Source: Hyphomicrobiales bacterium
GTDB lineage: Bacteria; Pseudomonadota; Alphaproteobacteria; Rhizobiales; Beijerinckiaceae
Assembly (NCBI GenBank): GCA_900473415.1
Contig: UCLR01000008.1
Coordinates: 1 to 64,000 of the forward strand
Reading direction: 5' to 3'
Length of the DNA: 64,000 bases
Under the pieces are notes generated by a model. That model was not told the DNA's origin. It saw only the letters and a program-made list of their open reading frames with translations, and did no database searches. The position numbers were made by a program, and so were the translations under genes. How positions within the stretch are numbered: the first letter of the stretch is position 1; each line of letters starts with the position of its first letter. Below, piece by piece: positions 44,543 through 55,196 of this stretch.

Positions 44543-46282
44543 TCATCCGAACAGGCGGAAGCCGCTCTTCTTCGGCTCCGGCGGCGGCTCGTCCTCCGGC
44601 CCCGGATCGTCCGGCGCATGCGCGACCGGGAAGATCACCGGCTTGGGCGATGTCCTGGCCTGCTCCTTGGACGGGGAGACCTCGCTGGCGGGCTTCGCAT
44701 CGACAGGCTTGGCGTCCACCGGCTTGACGTCGACCGACTTGGCTTCGTCGACTGGCCTGGCTTCGGTCGCCTTGCCACGATCCGCGGCAGGCGCGACGAC
44801 AGGCTCGGGCTTCGGCTCAGGCTTGGGTTCCTCCTGAACCACGATGGCGGCAGGCTCCGGCGCGGGCTCCGCCTTCGGGGCCGGGGCGGTTACCGCTGCC
44901 GGCTCGACCGTGGTCACGGCCTCCGCTTTGGCCTCGATCAGCTTGGGTGAATCGTCGAGATCGAGCAGCACATCGTCGATCGCTGCGGCCTGGCTGCCGA
45001 GCGTCGCCGGCGGCACGGTCCAGACGAAAGCGTCGAGCCGGCCGGTGATCGGGGAGACCGGCATCCAGTGGTCCGAGACCAGCCCGTCCGCGACCCAGGC
45101 CGCATCGCGCGGCGCCCGCGTCGCCCGCGCCAGCCATTCGCGCACGCGGCCGGCAGCGCCATGCTCGGCCTCTTCCAGCTCAGCCATCAGCAGGCAGGCG
45201 CGCACCGAGGCGCCTCCGGCGAGCAGCGGCTTCAGCGCGTCGCGTGCCTTCTGGAATTCGCGCCCCTGGATCGCGGCGCCTGCAAGCGCCAGCACGCTTT
45301 CCGGATCGGATGGCCTGAGCTTCGTCAGGGTCTGCGCGCGGTTGAGCCGGTCGAGCGCGCTGTCGCCGGGACGAGCATCGAGATAGGCGGCAGCGATGTC
45401 GGGATGCGGCGCTTCCTTCCAGGCGGCCTCGAGCAGCTTGGACGCCTTTCGGACATCGCCGCGTTCCGCCAGCATCCGCCCGGCGAGAGCGGCGGCCGGC
45501 GTCAGCGAGGGCGAGAGCTTCACGGCTTCCAATGCGGCGGCCAGCGCCTTCTCCGGCTCGCCATCGCGCGCCTGCAGGGCTTCGGCGGCGAGCAGCACCG
45601 CGCGTTGGCGGCGCGCCTCGGCCTTGTCCGCGAGCCTCAACGCAGCGCGCCGCTCGACGGCGGTGCGGGCAGCGTGCCAGTCGCCGGCCTGGACATGGAA
45701 ATCGAGCAGGGCGTCATTCGCCCAGGCGAGCGAGGGCGAGCGACGCACGGCATCGTCGGCGAAGGCTCGCGCGCCCTGCATGTCGCCGCGCCGCTTGGCC
45801 TCGACGAAAAGCCCGCGCAGGCCGAGCACCCGCGTCTCGGACTTGTCGAGCATCGCCTTGAAAGCCGCCTCGGCCTGGCCCCGGTCGCCGCTGAGCTGCG
45901 CGGTCTGCGCTTCCAGAAGAAGGGTGAGCGGCTCGCCCGGCACGAAGCGGCGCGCCTCGCCGGTATAGCGCCCGGCGGCGACGGGATCGCCCGCGCCGAT
46001 CGCGACCATGCCGCGCGACAGCGCCTCAAAGCCGCGCGCCCGGCGCCGGGCGCGCGAGGACAGGCTGAAGGCCGAGGGCAGGCCGAACACGAAGCGCAGC
46101 ACCGCCCAGACCAGAAGGAACAGGAAGGCGAGCACCACGATGCCGACCGCAGCGATCGCGACGCTGGTCTCGATCCGGTAGCCCTGCCAAAGCACCGAGA
46201 CCTCGCCCGGCCGGTCGGCGAGCCAGACCGCGCCAAAGGCGAGGCAGGCGAAGACCGCGAGATAGACGAGAACGCGAACCAT
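44543..46282 (-). CDS. hemY: HemY-domain, TPR-like inner-membrane protein
   Basis: A 579-residue protein. Two transmembrane segments lie at the N-terminus (about residues 3-21 and 40-66), then HemY/TPR-like helical repeats (about 80-400, for example SRGMVAIGAGDPVAAGRY and LLAAEALQARDGEPEKALAAA), and a long Pro/Ala/Glu/Lys-rich tail from about residue 430. Proteobacterial HemY of this type (not the Gram-positive protoporphyrinogen oxidase) is linked to heme biosynthesis and is usually found beside hemD. It follows the HemD-Mic60 fusion gene by 18 bases, so the two are co-transcribed. Confidence 0.9.
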   Translation of the reverse strand: MVRVLVYLAVFACLAFGAVWLADRPGEVSVLWQGYRIETSVAIAAVGIVVLAFLFLLVWAVLRFVFGLPSAFSLSSRARRRARGFEALSRGMVAIGAGDPVAAGRYTGEARRFVPGEPLTLLLEAQTAQLSGDRGQAEAAFKAMLDKSETRVLGLRGLFVEAKRRGDMQGARAFADDAVRRSPSLAWANDALLDFHVQAGDWHAARTAVERRAALRLADKAEARRQRAVLLAAEALQARDGEPEKALAAALEAVKLSPSLTPAAALAGRMLAERGDVRKASKLLEAAWKEAPHPDIAAAYLDARPGDSALDRLNRAQTLTKLRPSDPESVLALAGAAIQGREFQKARDALKPLLAGGASVRACLLMAELEEAEHGAAGRVREWLARATRAPRDAAWVADGLVSDHWMPVSPITGRLDAFVWTVPPATLGSQAAAIDDVLLDLDDSPKLIEAKAEAVTTVEPAAVTAPAPKAEPAPEPAAIVVQEEPKPEPKPEPVVAPAADRGKATEARPVDEAKSVDVKPVDAKPVDAKPASEVSPSKEQARTSPKPVIFPVAHAPDDPGPEDEPPPEPKKSGFRLFG

Positions 46283-46300
46283 AGAGCCCCTATCCCTTCG

Positions 46301-48172
46301 TCAGCCGGCCGTGCCGAGGGCTGCGACCGCATCCTGCGCGATCTTGGCGATCGCTGCATCCGCCGCCGCCCGCTTCTGCAGATCGGCGCCGAAATCCGCA
46401 CTGGCACGCCGCGCCGGCTCCGGCAACTGCGCCCACAACGCCGCGGCCCGCACCATGTCGGAACCGGCGAGCGCGGCTTCGAGCCTGATAGGCAGCGTTG
46501 CAGGATCGGTCGAGCCGTTGTCGCCGACCGGGCGGACCGTGACGATCCGGCTCGACAGGCCGATCAGCTTCTCGGTCCAGCTCTCGGAAGCCGGCATTAC
46601 TTCGCGCTGGAACTGCGCGCCATATTGGCGGAAGCCGGCGAGCAGCGCCTCGCGCGTCGGCGCGCCCGCCTCCGCGACCGCCGTCAGCGCTCCTGCCTCA
46701 GCCGGCGCGACGCCGAGCTTCGCCAGGGCCGCGACATCGCCGGCGAAAGGCCGGCCGGCCACGAGCGCAGCGCGCACCCGCTCAGCCAGCACGATCCGCG
46801 CAGCCGCCGTCGCCGCGGGGTTCAGAGAAGGCGCGGTCTTCGCCTGCGTCTCGACGGCGCCAATCCGGCCGCTCATCTGCTGGAGCTGCTGGCTGAGCGC
46901 CGCTGCCGTTGCCTCCGCCCGCTGGGCCTGCGCGGCGAAGGCGCTGGTGTCCGGCGCAGGCGCATTGCCGAGCCCGGCGAGCTTGCTAGCCAATCCTTGA
47001 GCCTCAGAGCCAACCCTCGCCGCAGCCTCCGAAGCGGCAGCCGCCTTGCGGTCGGTCGCAGCGACGCTGGTCTGCACGGTGTCGATCCGGCTGCGCAGAT
47101 CGGCGATCTGCTCGCTGCTCACCGCTGGTCCCGCGCGATTGAGCGCCAGGAAGACGAGGCCGGCGCCGATCGCGCCGCCGACCAGCCCAGCCGCAGCCAG
47201 CGCAAGCCAGGGCGTGCGCGTCGGCGCGGCGCGTTCCACCGGTTCGCGCACCGGCTCGACCGGGGGCGGGGTGAATTCCTGCGGCAGCGCCTCCGTCGGC
47301 GCGATGGCCTCCGGTGGATGGGTTTCAGCCTCGGCCGCCTCCGCCTGCACCGCGGGCTCTTCGGGCTCGGTCGGCTGGGGCTCGGCGGTCAGCTCGATGG
47401 TCGGCGGCGTGCGCTTCAGGCTCCCGCGCGGCTTTGGCGGAGCCTTGCCAGGCGCTGCGCTGCGTGCCGAGACCTGCTCCAGCGCGGATAGCAGCCCTGC
47501 CTCCTCCGGATGTTCGGCGACCAGCACGGTGCTTGCTCCGGCCGCGATCAGCGGCGCGGCGACATCGGCCGAAAGCGCAACATGGGTCAGCTCCATCGCC
47601 TCATCGTTGACGCCGGCCGCCTGCGCCATGGCAATGAAGGTCCGCGCCCCGCGCGCCGAATAATGCAGCGCCGCGTCGGCCTTGCCCTGCCGCAGAGCCG
47701 CCTGGGCATCCTCGGGCAGCGACGAAACCGGCTCGGCCGCATACGCCATCCAGAGCGCGACCTCGTAGCCGGCCTGCCCCAGCCGTTCGGAGACATCCTC
47801 CTTGCGGTCTCGCGCCACGATCATCAGCAGCTTCGCAGGCGCCGGCAACGTCCGCCGAATCAGCTCGATCAGGTCGTTGCGGTCGCCATCGGCGCTGCGG
47901 GCATCGTCCAGCCCGGCCTCGCGCACCTTGGCCGCCGTGCGTGCGCCGACGGTGAAGACCGGCAGTTCTCGCCATGCCGCCGGCCCCTCGGCCAGCACCG
48001 GCACGGCATTGCCGCTGGTCACCACGATCGCGTCGAAATTCCCTTCCGGCACCGCGCCCGGCAACCGGACCACCTTGAAGAGCGGCGCGACCAGGGGCTC
48101 GAAGCCGTGATCGGCGACAGCGCGCGCGGTCCGTTCGGCGTCGGGCTGCGGGCGGAAGACGAAGACGCGCAT
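46301..48172 (-). CDS. hemD: Uroporphyrinogen-III synthase (HemD) fused to a Mic60/COG4223-like membrane domain
   Basis: A single 623-residue frame with two parts. Residues 1-230 are a HemD domain (RVFVFRPQPDAERTARA, VVTSGNAV near 51, a YSARGARTFIAMA segment near 171), the enzyme that closes and flips the tetrapyrrole ring. After a Pro/Glu-rich linker (about 240-318) comes one transmembrane segment (321-345), an Ala-rich coiled coil (about 350-455) and a C-terminal helical domain (to 623), the layout of alphaproteobacterial mitofilin/Mic60 that is normally a separate gene between hemD and hemY. No stop or frameshift is visible at the junction. hemY follows after 18 bases. Confidence 0.85.
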   Translation of the reverse strand: MRVFVFRPQPDAERTARAVADHGFEPLVAPLFKVVRLPGAVPEGNFDAIVVTSGNAVPVLAEGPAAWRELPVFTVGARTAAKVREAGLDDARSADGDRNDLIELIRRTLPAPAKLLMIVARDRKEDVSERLGQAGYEVALWMAYAAEPVSSLPEDAQAALRQGKADAALHYSARGARTFIAMAQAAGVNDEAMELTHVALSADVAAPLIAAGASTVLVAEHPEEAGLLSALEQVSARSAAPGKAPPKPRGSLKRTPPTIELTAEPQPTEPEEPAVQAEAAEAETHPPEAIAPTEALPQEFTPPPVEPVREPVERAAPTRTPWLALAAAGLVGGAIGAGLVFLALNRAGPAVSSEQIADLRSRIDTVQTSVAATDRKAAAASEAAARVGSEAQGLASKLAGLGNAPAPDTSAFAAQAQRAEATAAALSQQLQQMSGRIGAVETQAKTAPSLNPAATAAARIVLAERVRAALVAGRPFAGDVAALAKLGVAPAEAGALTAVAEAGAPTREALLAGFRQYGAQFQREVMPASESWTEKLIGLSSRIVTVRPVGDNGSTDPATLPIRLEAALAGSDMVRAAALWAQLPEPARRASADFGADLQKRAAADAAIAKIAQDAVAALGTAG

Positions 48173-48483
48173 TCAGAGCTCCTGACAGGACCGGCAGCGA
48201 TCGCAGGACGACTCGCGAAGCATGCGACATCCCGCGATCATGCCGCATTGAGGCGGAACAATGATTCTGCGCATGCCGTCCCTCATTTTTTCGTCGGCAC
48301 CGTCGCGCCGAAGCCGCCGTCCACGCCCCAGAACGCGCCTCGCTGCGCGCCTTGAAAAGCGCCTTGGAAAGCGCCCCTTGGCCTTAAGCCTTGCAGCGCA
48401 CTATACGAAGGAATTGCCGGTGAGGAACTGCCGGAGGCCGGCAATCGTCCAGTCGCCCCTTCCGCGAGGTTAATCGAGCGATC
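48173..48483. other. Divergent intergenic region between hemD-mic60 and tsaD (311 bases)
   Basis: I find no convincing gene here. A 70-codon plus-strand frame (48261-48473) is Arg-rich and not protein-like. On the minus strand a short open stretch containing CDRC ends right at the hemD start, but it has no ribosome site. A palindromic stretch, GCCGG...CCGGC, is at 48416-48441. Promoters for both sides must be here. hemC, often found in this position in relatives, is absent. Confidence 0.55.
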
Positions 48484-49539
48484 ATGCGTGTCCTTGGAAT
48501 CGAGACGACCTGCGACGAAACCGCGGCCGCGATCGTCTCGGTGGAGCGTTCAGGCGAGCACAAGATCCTGTCGAACGAAGTGCTGAGCCAGATCGCCGCG
48601 CACGCAGCCTATGGCGGGGTGGTGCCGGAGATCGCGGCGCGCGCCCATGTCGAGGCGATCGACCGCATCATCGCGCGCGCCTTCGCCGACGCCGGCCTCA
48701 AGCCCGGCGACATCGACGCCGTCGCAGCTGCGGCCGGACCGGGCCTCGTCGGCGGCGTCATGGTCGGGCTCACGGCCGGCAAGGCGATTGCGCTCGCCAC
48801 CGGCAAGCCCTTCATCGCGGTGAACCATCTCGAAGCCCATGCGCTGACGGCGCGGCTGACCGACAATCTCACCTTCCCCTATCTGCTGCTGCTGGTTTCG
48901 GGCGGCCACACCCAGCTCCTCGCGGTGCGCGGCGTCGGCGACTATCTCAAGCTCGGCGGCACCATCGACGATGCGGTCGGCGAAGCCTTCGACAAGATCG
49001 CCAAGATGCTGGCCTTGCCCTATCCGGGCGGGCCCTCGGTCGAGCGCGAGGCGGCGAAGGGCGATTCCGAGCGCTTCGATTTTCCCCGGCCAATGCAGGG
49101 GAGGCCCAACCCGGATTTCTCGCTCTCCGGCCTCAAGACCGCCGTACGCCTCGTTGCCGAGCGGATCGCTCCACTCTCCGACAATGATGTCGCCGATCTC
49201 TGCGCCTCCTTCCAGGCGGCGATCGTCGATGTCATGGTCGACCGGACGCGCGCGGGCCTGCGCGCCTGCCGCGAGGCGGGCATCACGCCGACGACGCTGG
49301 TCGTCGCCGGCGGCGTCGCCGCCAACCAGGCGATTCGCAGCGGACTCACGCGGCTTGCGACCGAGGCCGGGCTGCCGATGGTCGCTCCGCCGCAGGCGCT
49401 CTGTGGCGACAACGGCGCGATGATCGCTTGGGCCGGCCTCGAACGCCTTCGGCTCGGGATGGTCGATGATATGGGCGCGGTCGCCCGGCCGCGCTGGCCG
49501 CTCAACGAGCTCACGCCCAAGCCCGCGACCGCGGCATGA
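48484..49539 (+). CDS. tsaD: tRNA N6-threonylcarbamoyladenosine transferase subunit TsaD
   Basis: A 351-residue ASKHA-fold protein that makes t6A37 in tRNA with TsaB, TsaC and TsaE. The N-terminus is [14 protein letters not shown], the metal ligands are H115 and H119 in VNHLEAHAL, the phosphate loop is [12 protein letters not shown], and the C-terminal motif is [10 protein letters not shown]. The length is standard. It is the first gene of a chain of overlapping genes; its stop overlaps gpsA by four bases (ATGA). Confidence 0.96.
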   Translation: MRVLGIETTCDETAAAIVSVERSGEHKILSNEVLSQIAAHAAYGGVVPEIAARAHVEAIDRIIARAFADAGLKPGDIDAVAAAAGPGLVGGVMVGLTAGKAIALATGKPFIAVNHLEAHALTARLTDNLTFPYLLLLVSGGHTQLLAVRGVGDYLKLGGTIDDAVGEAFDKIAKMLALPYPGGPSVEREAAKGDSERFDFPRPMQGRPNPDFSLSGLKTAVRLVAERIAPLSDNDVADLCASFQAAIVDVMVDRTRAGLRACREAGITPTTLVVAGGVAANQAIRSGLTRLATEAGLPMVAPPQALCGDNGAMIAWAGLERLRLGMVDDMGAVARPRWPLNELTPKPATAA

Positions 49540-50534
49540 GCCCCGCGCCGACTTACTCGACGATCGGCGTCGTCGGCGCCGGCTCCTATGGCGCCGCGCT
49601 CGCGCTCGCCGCCTCCCGCGCCGGGCGCTCCGTTCGGTTGTGGGCTCGTGATGCGGCCGCCATCGCCGCTATCGAGCGGACGCGTCAGGCGCCGCGCCTC
49701 CCGGGCATCGACCTGCCCGAGACGATCCAGGCCACGGCAGAGCTCGCCGATCTCCGTCATTGCGACGCGCTGATCGTCGCCGTGCCGACGCAAAGTCTGC
49801 GCGCCGCCTGCGGGGAGCTGGCCAAGGCCTTCCCGCCGCGCGCGCCGGTCATCTCGGCGGCCAAGGGCATCGAACTGGCGAGCGGGCTCTTTCCCACGCA
49901 GATCGTCGCGAGCGCCTGGCCCGGCGCCTCGGCCGCGATCCTCTCGGGCCCCAGCTTCGCCGCCGATATAGGCCGCGGCCTGCCGACGGCGGTGACGCTC
50001 GCCGCAGCCGAGCCGGAACTCGCCCGGGCGCTCGCGGAAGCGTTGAGCTCGCCGGCCTTCCGCATCTACCATTCCGATGATCCGCGCGGCGTCGAGATCG
50101 GCGGCGCGGCGAAGAACGTGCTCGCCATCGCCGCCGGCATCGCGATCGGGCTGGGCTTCGGCGAGAGTGCACGCGCCGCGCTGGTGGCCCGCGGCTTCGC
50201 GGAACTGCGCCGCTTCGGCGAGGCCTATGGTGGACAGGCCGAGACACTGATGGGCCTCTCTGGGCTCGGCGACGTGGTGTTGAGCTGCGCCTCCACGCAG
50301 TCGCGCAACTTCGCCTACGGCCTGGCCCTCGGGCAGGGCAAGACGCCGGCCGAGGCGGCCGGCGGCGCGCTGGCGGAAGGTGCCTTCACCGCGCCGGTCC
50401 TCGCCGGCATGGCCCGGTCCGCCGAAGTCGAGACGCCGATCGCCGAAGCGGTGGCCGAGATCATCGCCGGGCGCACGGGCGTGCGCGAGGCCGTGGCGGC
50501 GCTGCTCGCCCGGCCGATCAAGGCTGAGAAGTGA
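49536..50534 (+). CDS. gpsA: Glycerol-3-phosphate dehydrogenase [NAD(P)+]
   Basis: A 332-residue enzyme reducing dihydroxyacetone phosphate to sn-glycerol-3-phosphate for phospholipid synthesis. The Rossmann motif is [12 protein letters not shown], the [17 protein letters not shown] and [16 protein letters not shown] motifs are conserved, and the active-site Lys lies in [13 protein letters not shown]. The C-terminal helical domain includes [15 protein letters not shown]. It follows tsaD by overlap and ends 2 bases before the next ATG. Confidence 0.95.
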   Translation: MSPAPTYSTIGVVGAGSYGAALALAASRAGRSVRLWARDAAAIAAIERTRQAPRLPGIDLPETIQATAELADLRHCDALIVAVPTQSLRAACGELAKAFPPRAPVISAAKGIELASGLFPTQIVASAWPGASAAILSGPSFAADIGRGLPTAVTLAAAEPELARALAEALSSPAFRIYHSDDPRGVEIGGAAKNVLAIAAGIAIGLGFGESARAALVARGFAELRRFGEAYGGQAETLMGLSGLGDVVLSCASTQSRNFAYGLALGQGKTPAEAAGGALAEGAFTAPVLAGMARSAEVETPIAEAVAEIIAGRTGVREAVAALLARPIKAEK

Positions 50535-50536
50535 CC

Positions 50537-51109
50537 ATGGCCGGGCGGCTCCTCAGATACGCTGCGGCGCTGCTGGGCGCGGGTCTCCTGCTGGCGCTCG
50601 GGCTGGAATTCACGCAAGTGCTGCGCACAGCGCCCGCGCTCGCCGCTGCCAATGAGCAGGCGACGCGCGTCGTGATCGAGAAGGAAGCGCGGCGCCTCAC
50701 TCTCGAACGCGACGGCCGGGTACTGTCCAGCTACGCGGTCGCGCTAGGCCCCGCGCCCGTAGGCACCAAGGAACGCGAGGGCGACGGACGTACGCCGGAG
50801 GGCATCTATTCCGTCGACTTTCGGCATCCCCGCAGCCGCTATCACCTGGCGTTGCGCATCTCTTACCCGGATGCGCAAGCCCGTGAGGCGGCCAAGCAGA
50901 TGGGTGTTTCACCGGGCAGCGACATCATGATTCACGGCATCCGAAACGGCCTCGGCTGGCTTGGCTCCCTCCATCGCGAACGCGACTGGACGGATGGCTG
51001 CATCGCGGTCACCAATGCCGAGATTCGGGAGATTTGGTCGCGCGTTCCGGAAGGGACGCCGGTCGAAATCCGGCCCCGACGCAGCGTCGGAGGGAATGAT
51101 GGCAAATGA
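50537..51109 (+). CDS. L,D-transpeptidase (YkuD family), membrane-anchored
   Basis: A 190-residue protein with an uncleaved or signal-type N-terminal segment (about 7-24) and a YkuD domain. The catalytic motif has H133 in IMIHGIRNG and C155 in WTDGCIAVTN, where the commoner form is SHGC. It would form 3-3 cross-links or attach lipoprotein to peptidoglycan, or act as a periplasmic L,D-transpeptidase-like enzyme. The ATG at 50537 is two codons after an in-frame GTG at 50531 that overlaps the gpsA stop. The gene ends inside the next one (11-base overlap). Confidence 0.88.
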   Translation: MAGRLLRYAAALLGAGLLLALGLEFTQVLRTAPALAAANEQATRVVIEKEARRLTLERDGRVLSSYAVALGPAPVGTKEREGDGRTPEGIYSVDFRHPRSRYHLALRISYPDAQAREAAKQMGVSPGSDIMIHGIRNGLGWLGSLHRERDWTDGCIAVTNAEIREIWSRVPEGTPVEIRPRRSVGGNDGK

Positions 51110-51425
51110 GTTGTCCGATCTCGGCAAGCGCGTGGCGCGCGGCATCGCGGAAGTCCGCAAGACGACGGGTTCCGAGCTCGTCGCCGAAAGCCAGCCCGTG
51201 CCGCTGGCCGGGCGCATCGCCAGCCCGGTCATCCAGCATCGCCGGCGCCGGGCCGAGGACACGCATCGGTTCGTGCTGATCCTGCCTTTCGGCGAGGGCG
51301 AGGTTCGTGTCGAGCTCGACACGAAGGATTACGCCGCGCTGACCCGCGAGATGGTGCGATTCTGGAACGAACAGGGCGAGGCGGCCTCGAAGCCGCCGGC
51401 GCCGCTCAAGGAGGACGAGGCCTGA
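51099..51425 (+). CDS. Small conserved-looking protein of unknown function
   Basis: A 108-residue soluble protein, Arg/Glu/Lys-rich, with the stretch VARGIAEVRKTTGSELVAE and HRFVLILPFGEGEVRVELD. There is no signal or membrane segment. Of two adjacent ATGs (51096, 51099) the second has the better spacing from GGAGGG. It overlaps the L,D-transpeptidase gene by 11 bases and the EVE gene by one base (TGATG), so it is translated with them. I cannot assign a family. Confidence 0.6.
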   Translation: MANELSDLGKRVARGIAEVRKTTGSELVAESQPVPLAGRIASPVIQHRRRRAEDTHRFVLILPFGEGEVRVELDTKDYAALTREMVRFWNEQGEAASKPPAPLKEDEA

Positions 51426-51832
51426 TGGCTCACTGGCTGATCAAATCCGAACCCTCGGTCTGGTCCTGGGACGACCAGGTCAAGGCCGGCGCGAAGGGCA
51501 CGCATTGGGATGGGGTGAAGAACCACACCGCCAAGCTCAACCTGATGGCGATGAAGCTGGGCGATCAGGTCTTCTTCTACCATTCCAACGAAGGGCTCGA
51601 GGTCGTCGGCATCGTCGAGGTCATCAAGGAAGCCTACAACTGGATTCCGGGCGAGCCCTGGGTGCTCGTCGATTTCAAGGCGGTGAAGCCGCTCCCGAAG
51701 CCCGTGACGCTCGTCGCCGTCAAGGCCGAGCCCAGGCTCGCCAAGATGTCGCTCGTCACCTCCTTCCGCCTCTCGGTCCAGCCGGTGACGGATGAGGAAT
51801 GGGACATTGTCTGCAAGATGGGCGGACTTTGA
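51425..51832 (+). CDS. EVE-domain protein
   Basis: A 135-residue protein that is a single EVE domain. The opening is HWLIKSEPSVWSWDDQVKAG, the binding-pocket loops are GVKNHTAKLNL and GDQVFFYHSNEGLEVVGIVEV, and the end is TDEEWDIVCKM. EVE domains bind modified DNA or RNA bases; free-standing bacterial members are thought to recognise modified bases, with suggested roles in restriction or tRNA. The ATG shares its A with the preceding stop, and its own stop overlaps the next gene. It sits in a housekeeping operon rather than a defence island. Confidence 0.9.
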   Translation: MAHWLIKSEPSVWSWDDQVKAGAKGTHWDGVKNHTAKLNLMAMKLGDQVFFYHSNEGLEVVGIVEVIKEAYNWIPGEPWVLVDFKAVKPLPKPVTLVAVKAEPRLAKMSLVTSFRLSVQPVTDEEWDIVCKMGGL

Positions 51833-52845
51833 GCACGGCCGGACACGTCATCGGCAAGACGCGCCGATCCCGTGCCAGCCGGGCGTTGCTGGCATTGCTG
51901 GCGCTGGGCTTTGTCGGCGCATCGGTCGGCGCAGCCGCCTTCTACAGCAAGCATGGCCTCTACGGCATCAACGTTCTGCTGCGGCGAGGCGGGAGTCACT
52001 TCGTAACGGTCACACGCGACGATTCGCGCCTCAGCCCGTCGATGCGCTTGGCGCTCCAAACTCCCCTGCCGACGGTCACGTCGCCCGCACCGGAATGGAC
52101 GGTGCGCAGTCCGGGACTCGAGACGGCTGAACTGCCGGTGCTGACGGTGGAGGCTGGCGAGGTCGACCGCATCCTGCTGACGCGGATCGACCCTTCACTC
52201 TTCCGGTTCGAGGTCTTGACCGCACCAGCCGGGAATGTCGAACTTGGGGACTGGACCAACGACCGAAAGCCGGTCGTCGTCGTCAACGGCAGCTATTTCA
52301 ACGCTAAGGGTTTTCCCGATACGCCTCTCAAGAGCCGAGGCGTTGCTCAAGGGCCATCTCAATACGACGCCACGCATGGCATTTTTGTCGCGCGGGAGGA
52401 TGGCAGCGTCTCCATCGAGGATTTGCGTCAGCAACCCTGGCAACCGATCATCTCGACCGCCACTGACGCGATGGTGTCCTACCCACTGCTGGTTGGCCCG
52501 GACGGTAGCGCGCGCGTCAGGTCAGATGCACGATGGCTCGCCAATCGAAGCTTCGTCTCACAGGACCGTTCAGGCCGGATCGTCATCGGCACGACAAGAG
52601 AAGCCTTCTTCTCGCTGGACCGACTCGGTGCTCATCTCCGCCAGGCGCGGCTAGATCTCGTGATCGCACTGAATCTCGATGGCGGGCCTGTCGCCTGTCA
52701 GTCAGTTCGAACGCCCGGCTTCGAACGCGATTTCTGTGGCGACTGGGAAACCCAGACATCCGGCGAAAACATCATCTTGCTGAAACGTGTGATTGGCAGC
52801 CGGCGCTGGGCGCTGCCTATCGTGCTGGCAGCCTTCCCGCGGTAG
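51829..52845 (+). CDS. Phosphodiester glycosidase-family (NAGPA-like) exported protein
   Basis: A 338-residue protein. An Arg/Lys-rich N-terminus precedes a hydrophobic segment (about residues 18-40), then a NAGPA-like fold: RKPVVVVNGSYFN (about residue 145), FVAREDGSVSI, and a LDLVIALNLDGGPVA motif resembling the family's NLDGG. It probably lies in the periplasm and acts on a phosphodiester-linked sugar, as in exopolysaccharide or wall polymer turnover. A TTG start at 51829, overlapping the EVE stop, gives the natural N-terminus; no ATG lies between it and residue 71. The gene looks slightly less GC-rich than its neighbours. Confidence 0.78.
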   Translation: MSTAGHVIGKTRRSRASRALLALLALGFVGASVGAAAFYSKHGLYGINVLLRRGGSHFVTVTRDDSRLSPSMRLALQTPLPTVTSPAPEWTVRSPGLETAELPVLTVEAGEVDRILLTRIDPSLFRFEVLTAPAGNVELGDWTNDRKPVVVVNGSYFNAKGFPDTPLKSRGVAQGPSQYDATHGIFVAREDGSVSIEDLRQQPWQPIISTATDAMVSYPLLVGPDGSARVRSDARWLANRSFVSQDRSGRIVIGTTREAFFSLDRLGAHLRQARLDLVIALNLDGGPVACQSVRTPGFERDFCGDWETQTSGENIILLKRVIGSRRWALPIVLAAFPR

Positions 52846-53038
52846 CCGCCGCTGCGACCCGAGCCGAAAGTCTGTGATGCCAAAGTGCGATGCACACCGG
52901 CTTGCGAGCCAGCCGCCGCGCCCTATGATGCGCCCAATTTCAAGGAAGCGGACAGGGCGCCGAATTGTGCCGGCCCGAGCCTGAAACCGAAAAGAAGACG
53001 GCCCGTCCGTCACGACCCAAGTCTGGGGAGACGCCCGA

Positions 53039-54991
<1,953 letters not shown>

Positions 54992-55013
54992 GCCGGCCCG
55001 TCATGGCTGCGCA

Positions 55014-55053
55014 GCGAAGCGATCCCGAGCGTGCCTGCCCGGGATCGTTTCGC
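55014..55053. repeat. Palindromic element after acs
   Basis: The arms GCGAAGCGATCCCG (55014-55027) and CGGGATCGTTTCGC (55040-55053) match at 13 of 14 positions around a 12-base loop. GTCATGG lies just before it, as in other repeats of this window. There is no T run. It may also shape the 3' end of acs mRNA. Confidence 0.6.
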
Positions 55054-55196
55054 AGCTTCGCTCAAAGGGCGGAACCGGGGCGCTCCACGGGTTCGCAAGA
55101 CGGCGCGCCTGCGCTAGAGCATGCTCATGCCGCGTTCAGGAAGTTCCTGTGATAAGCACGCGACATTCGGCTGACCGAGATCGGAACCTGCGCCGC

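Noticed and set aside
45068-47491. 807-codon plus-strand open frame
   Set aside because: Antisense to hemY and the HemD-Mic60 gene, which have clear family motifs; composition of the frame is shadow-like.
48261-48473. 70-codon frame in the tsaD/hemD gap
   Set aside because: Arg/Pro/Ser-rich, no ribosome site and no protein features; likely noncoding.
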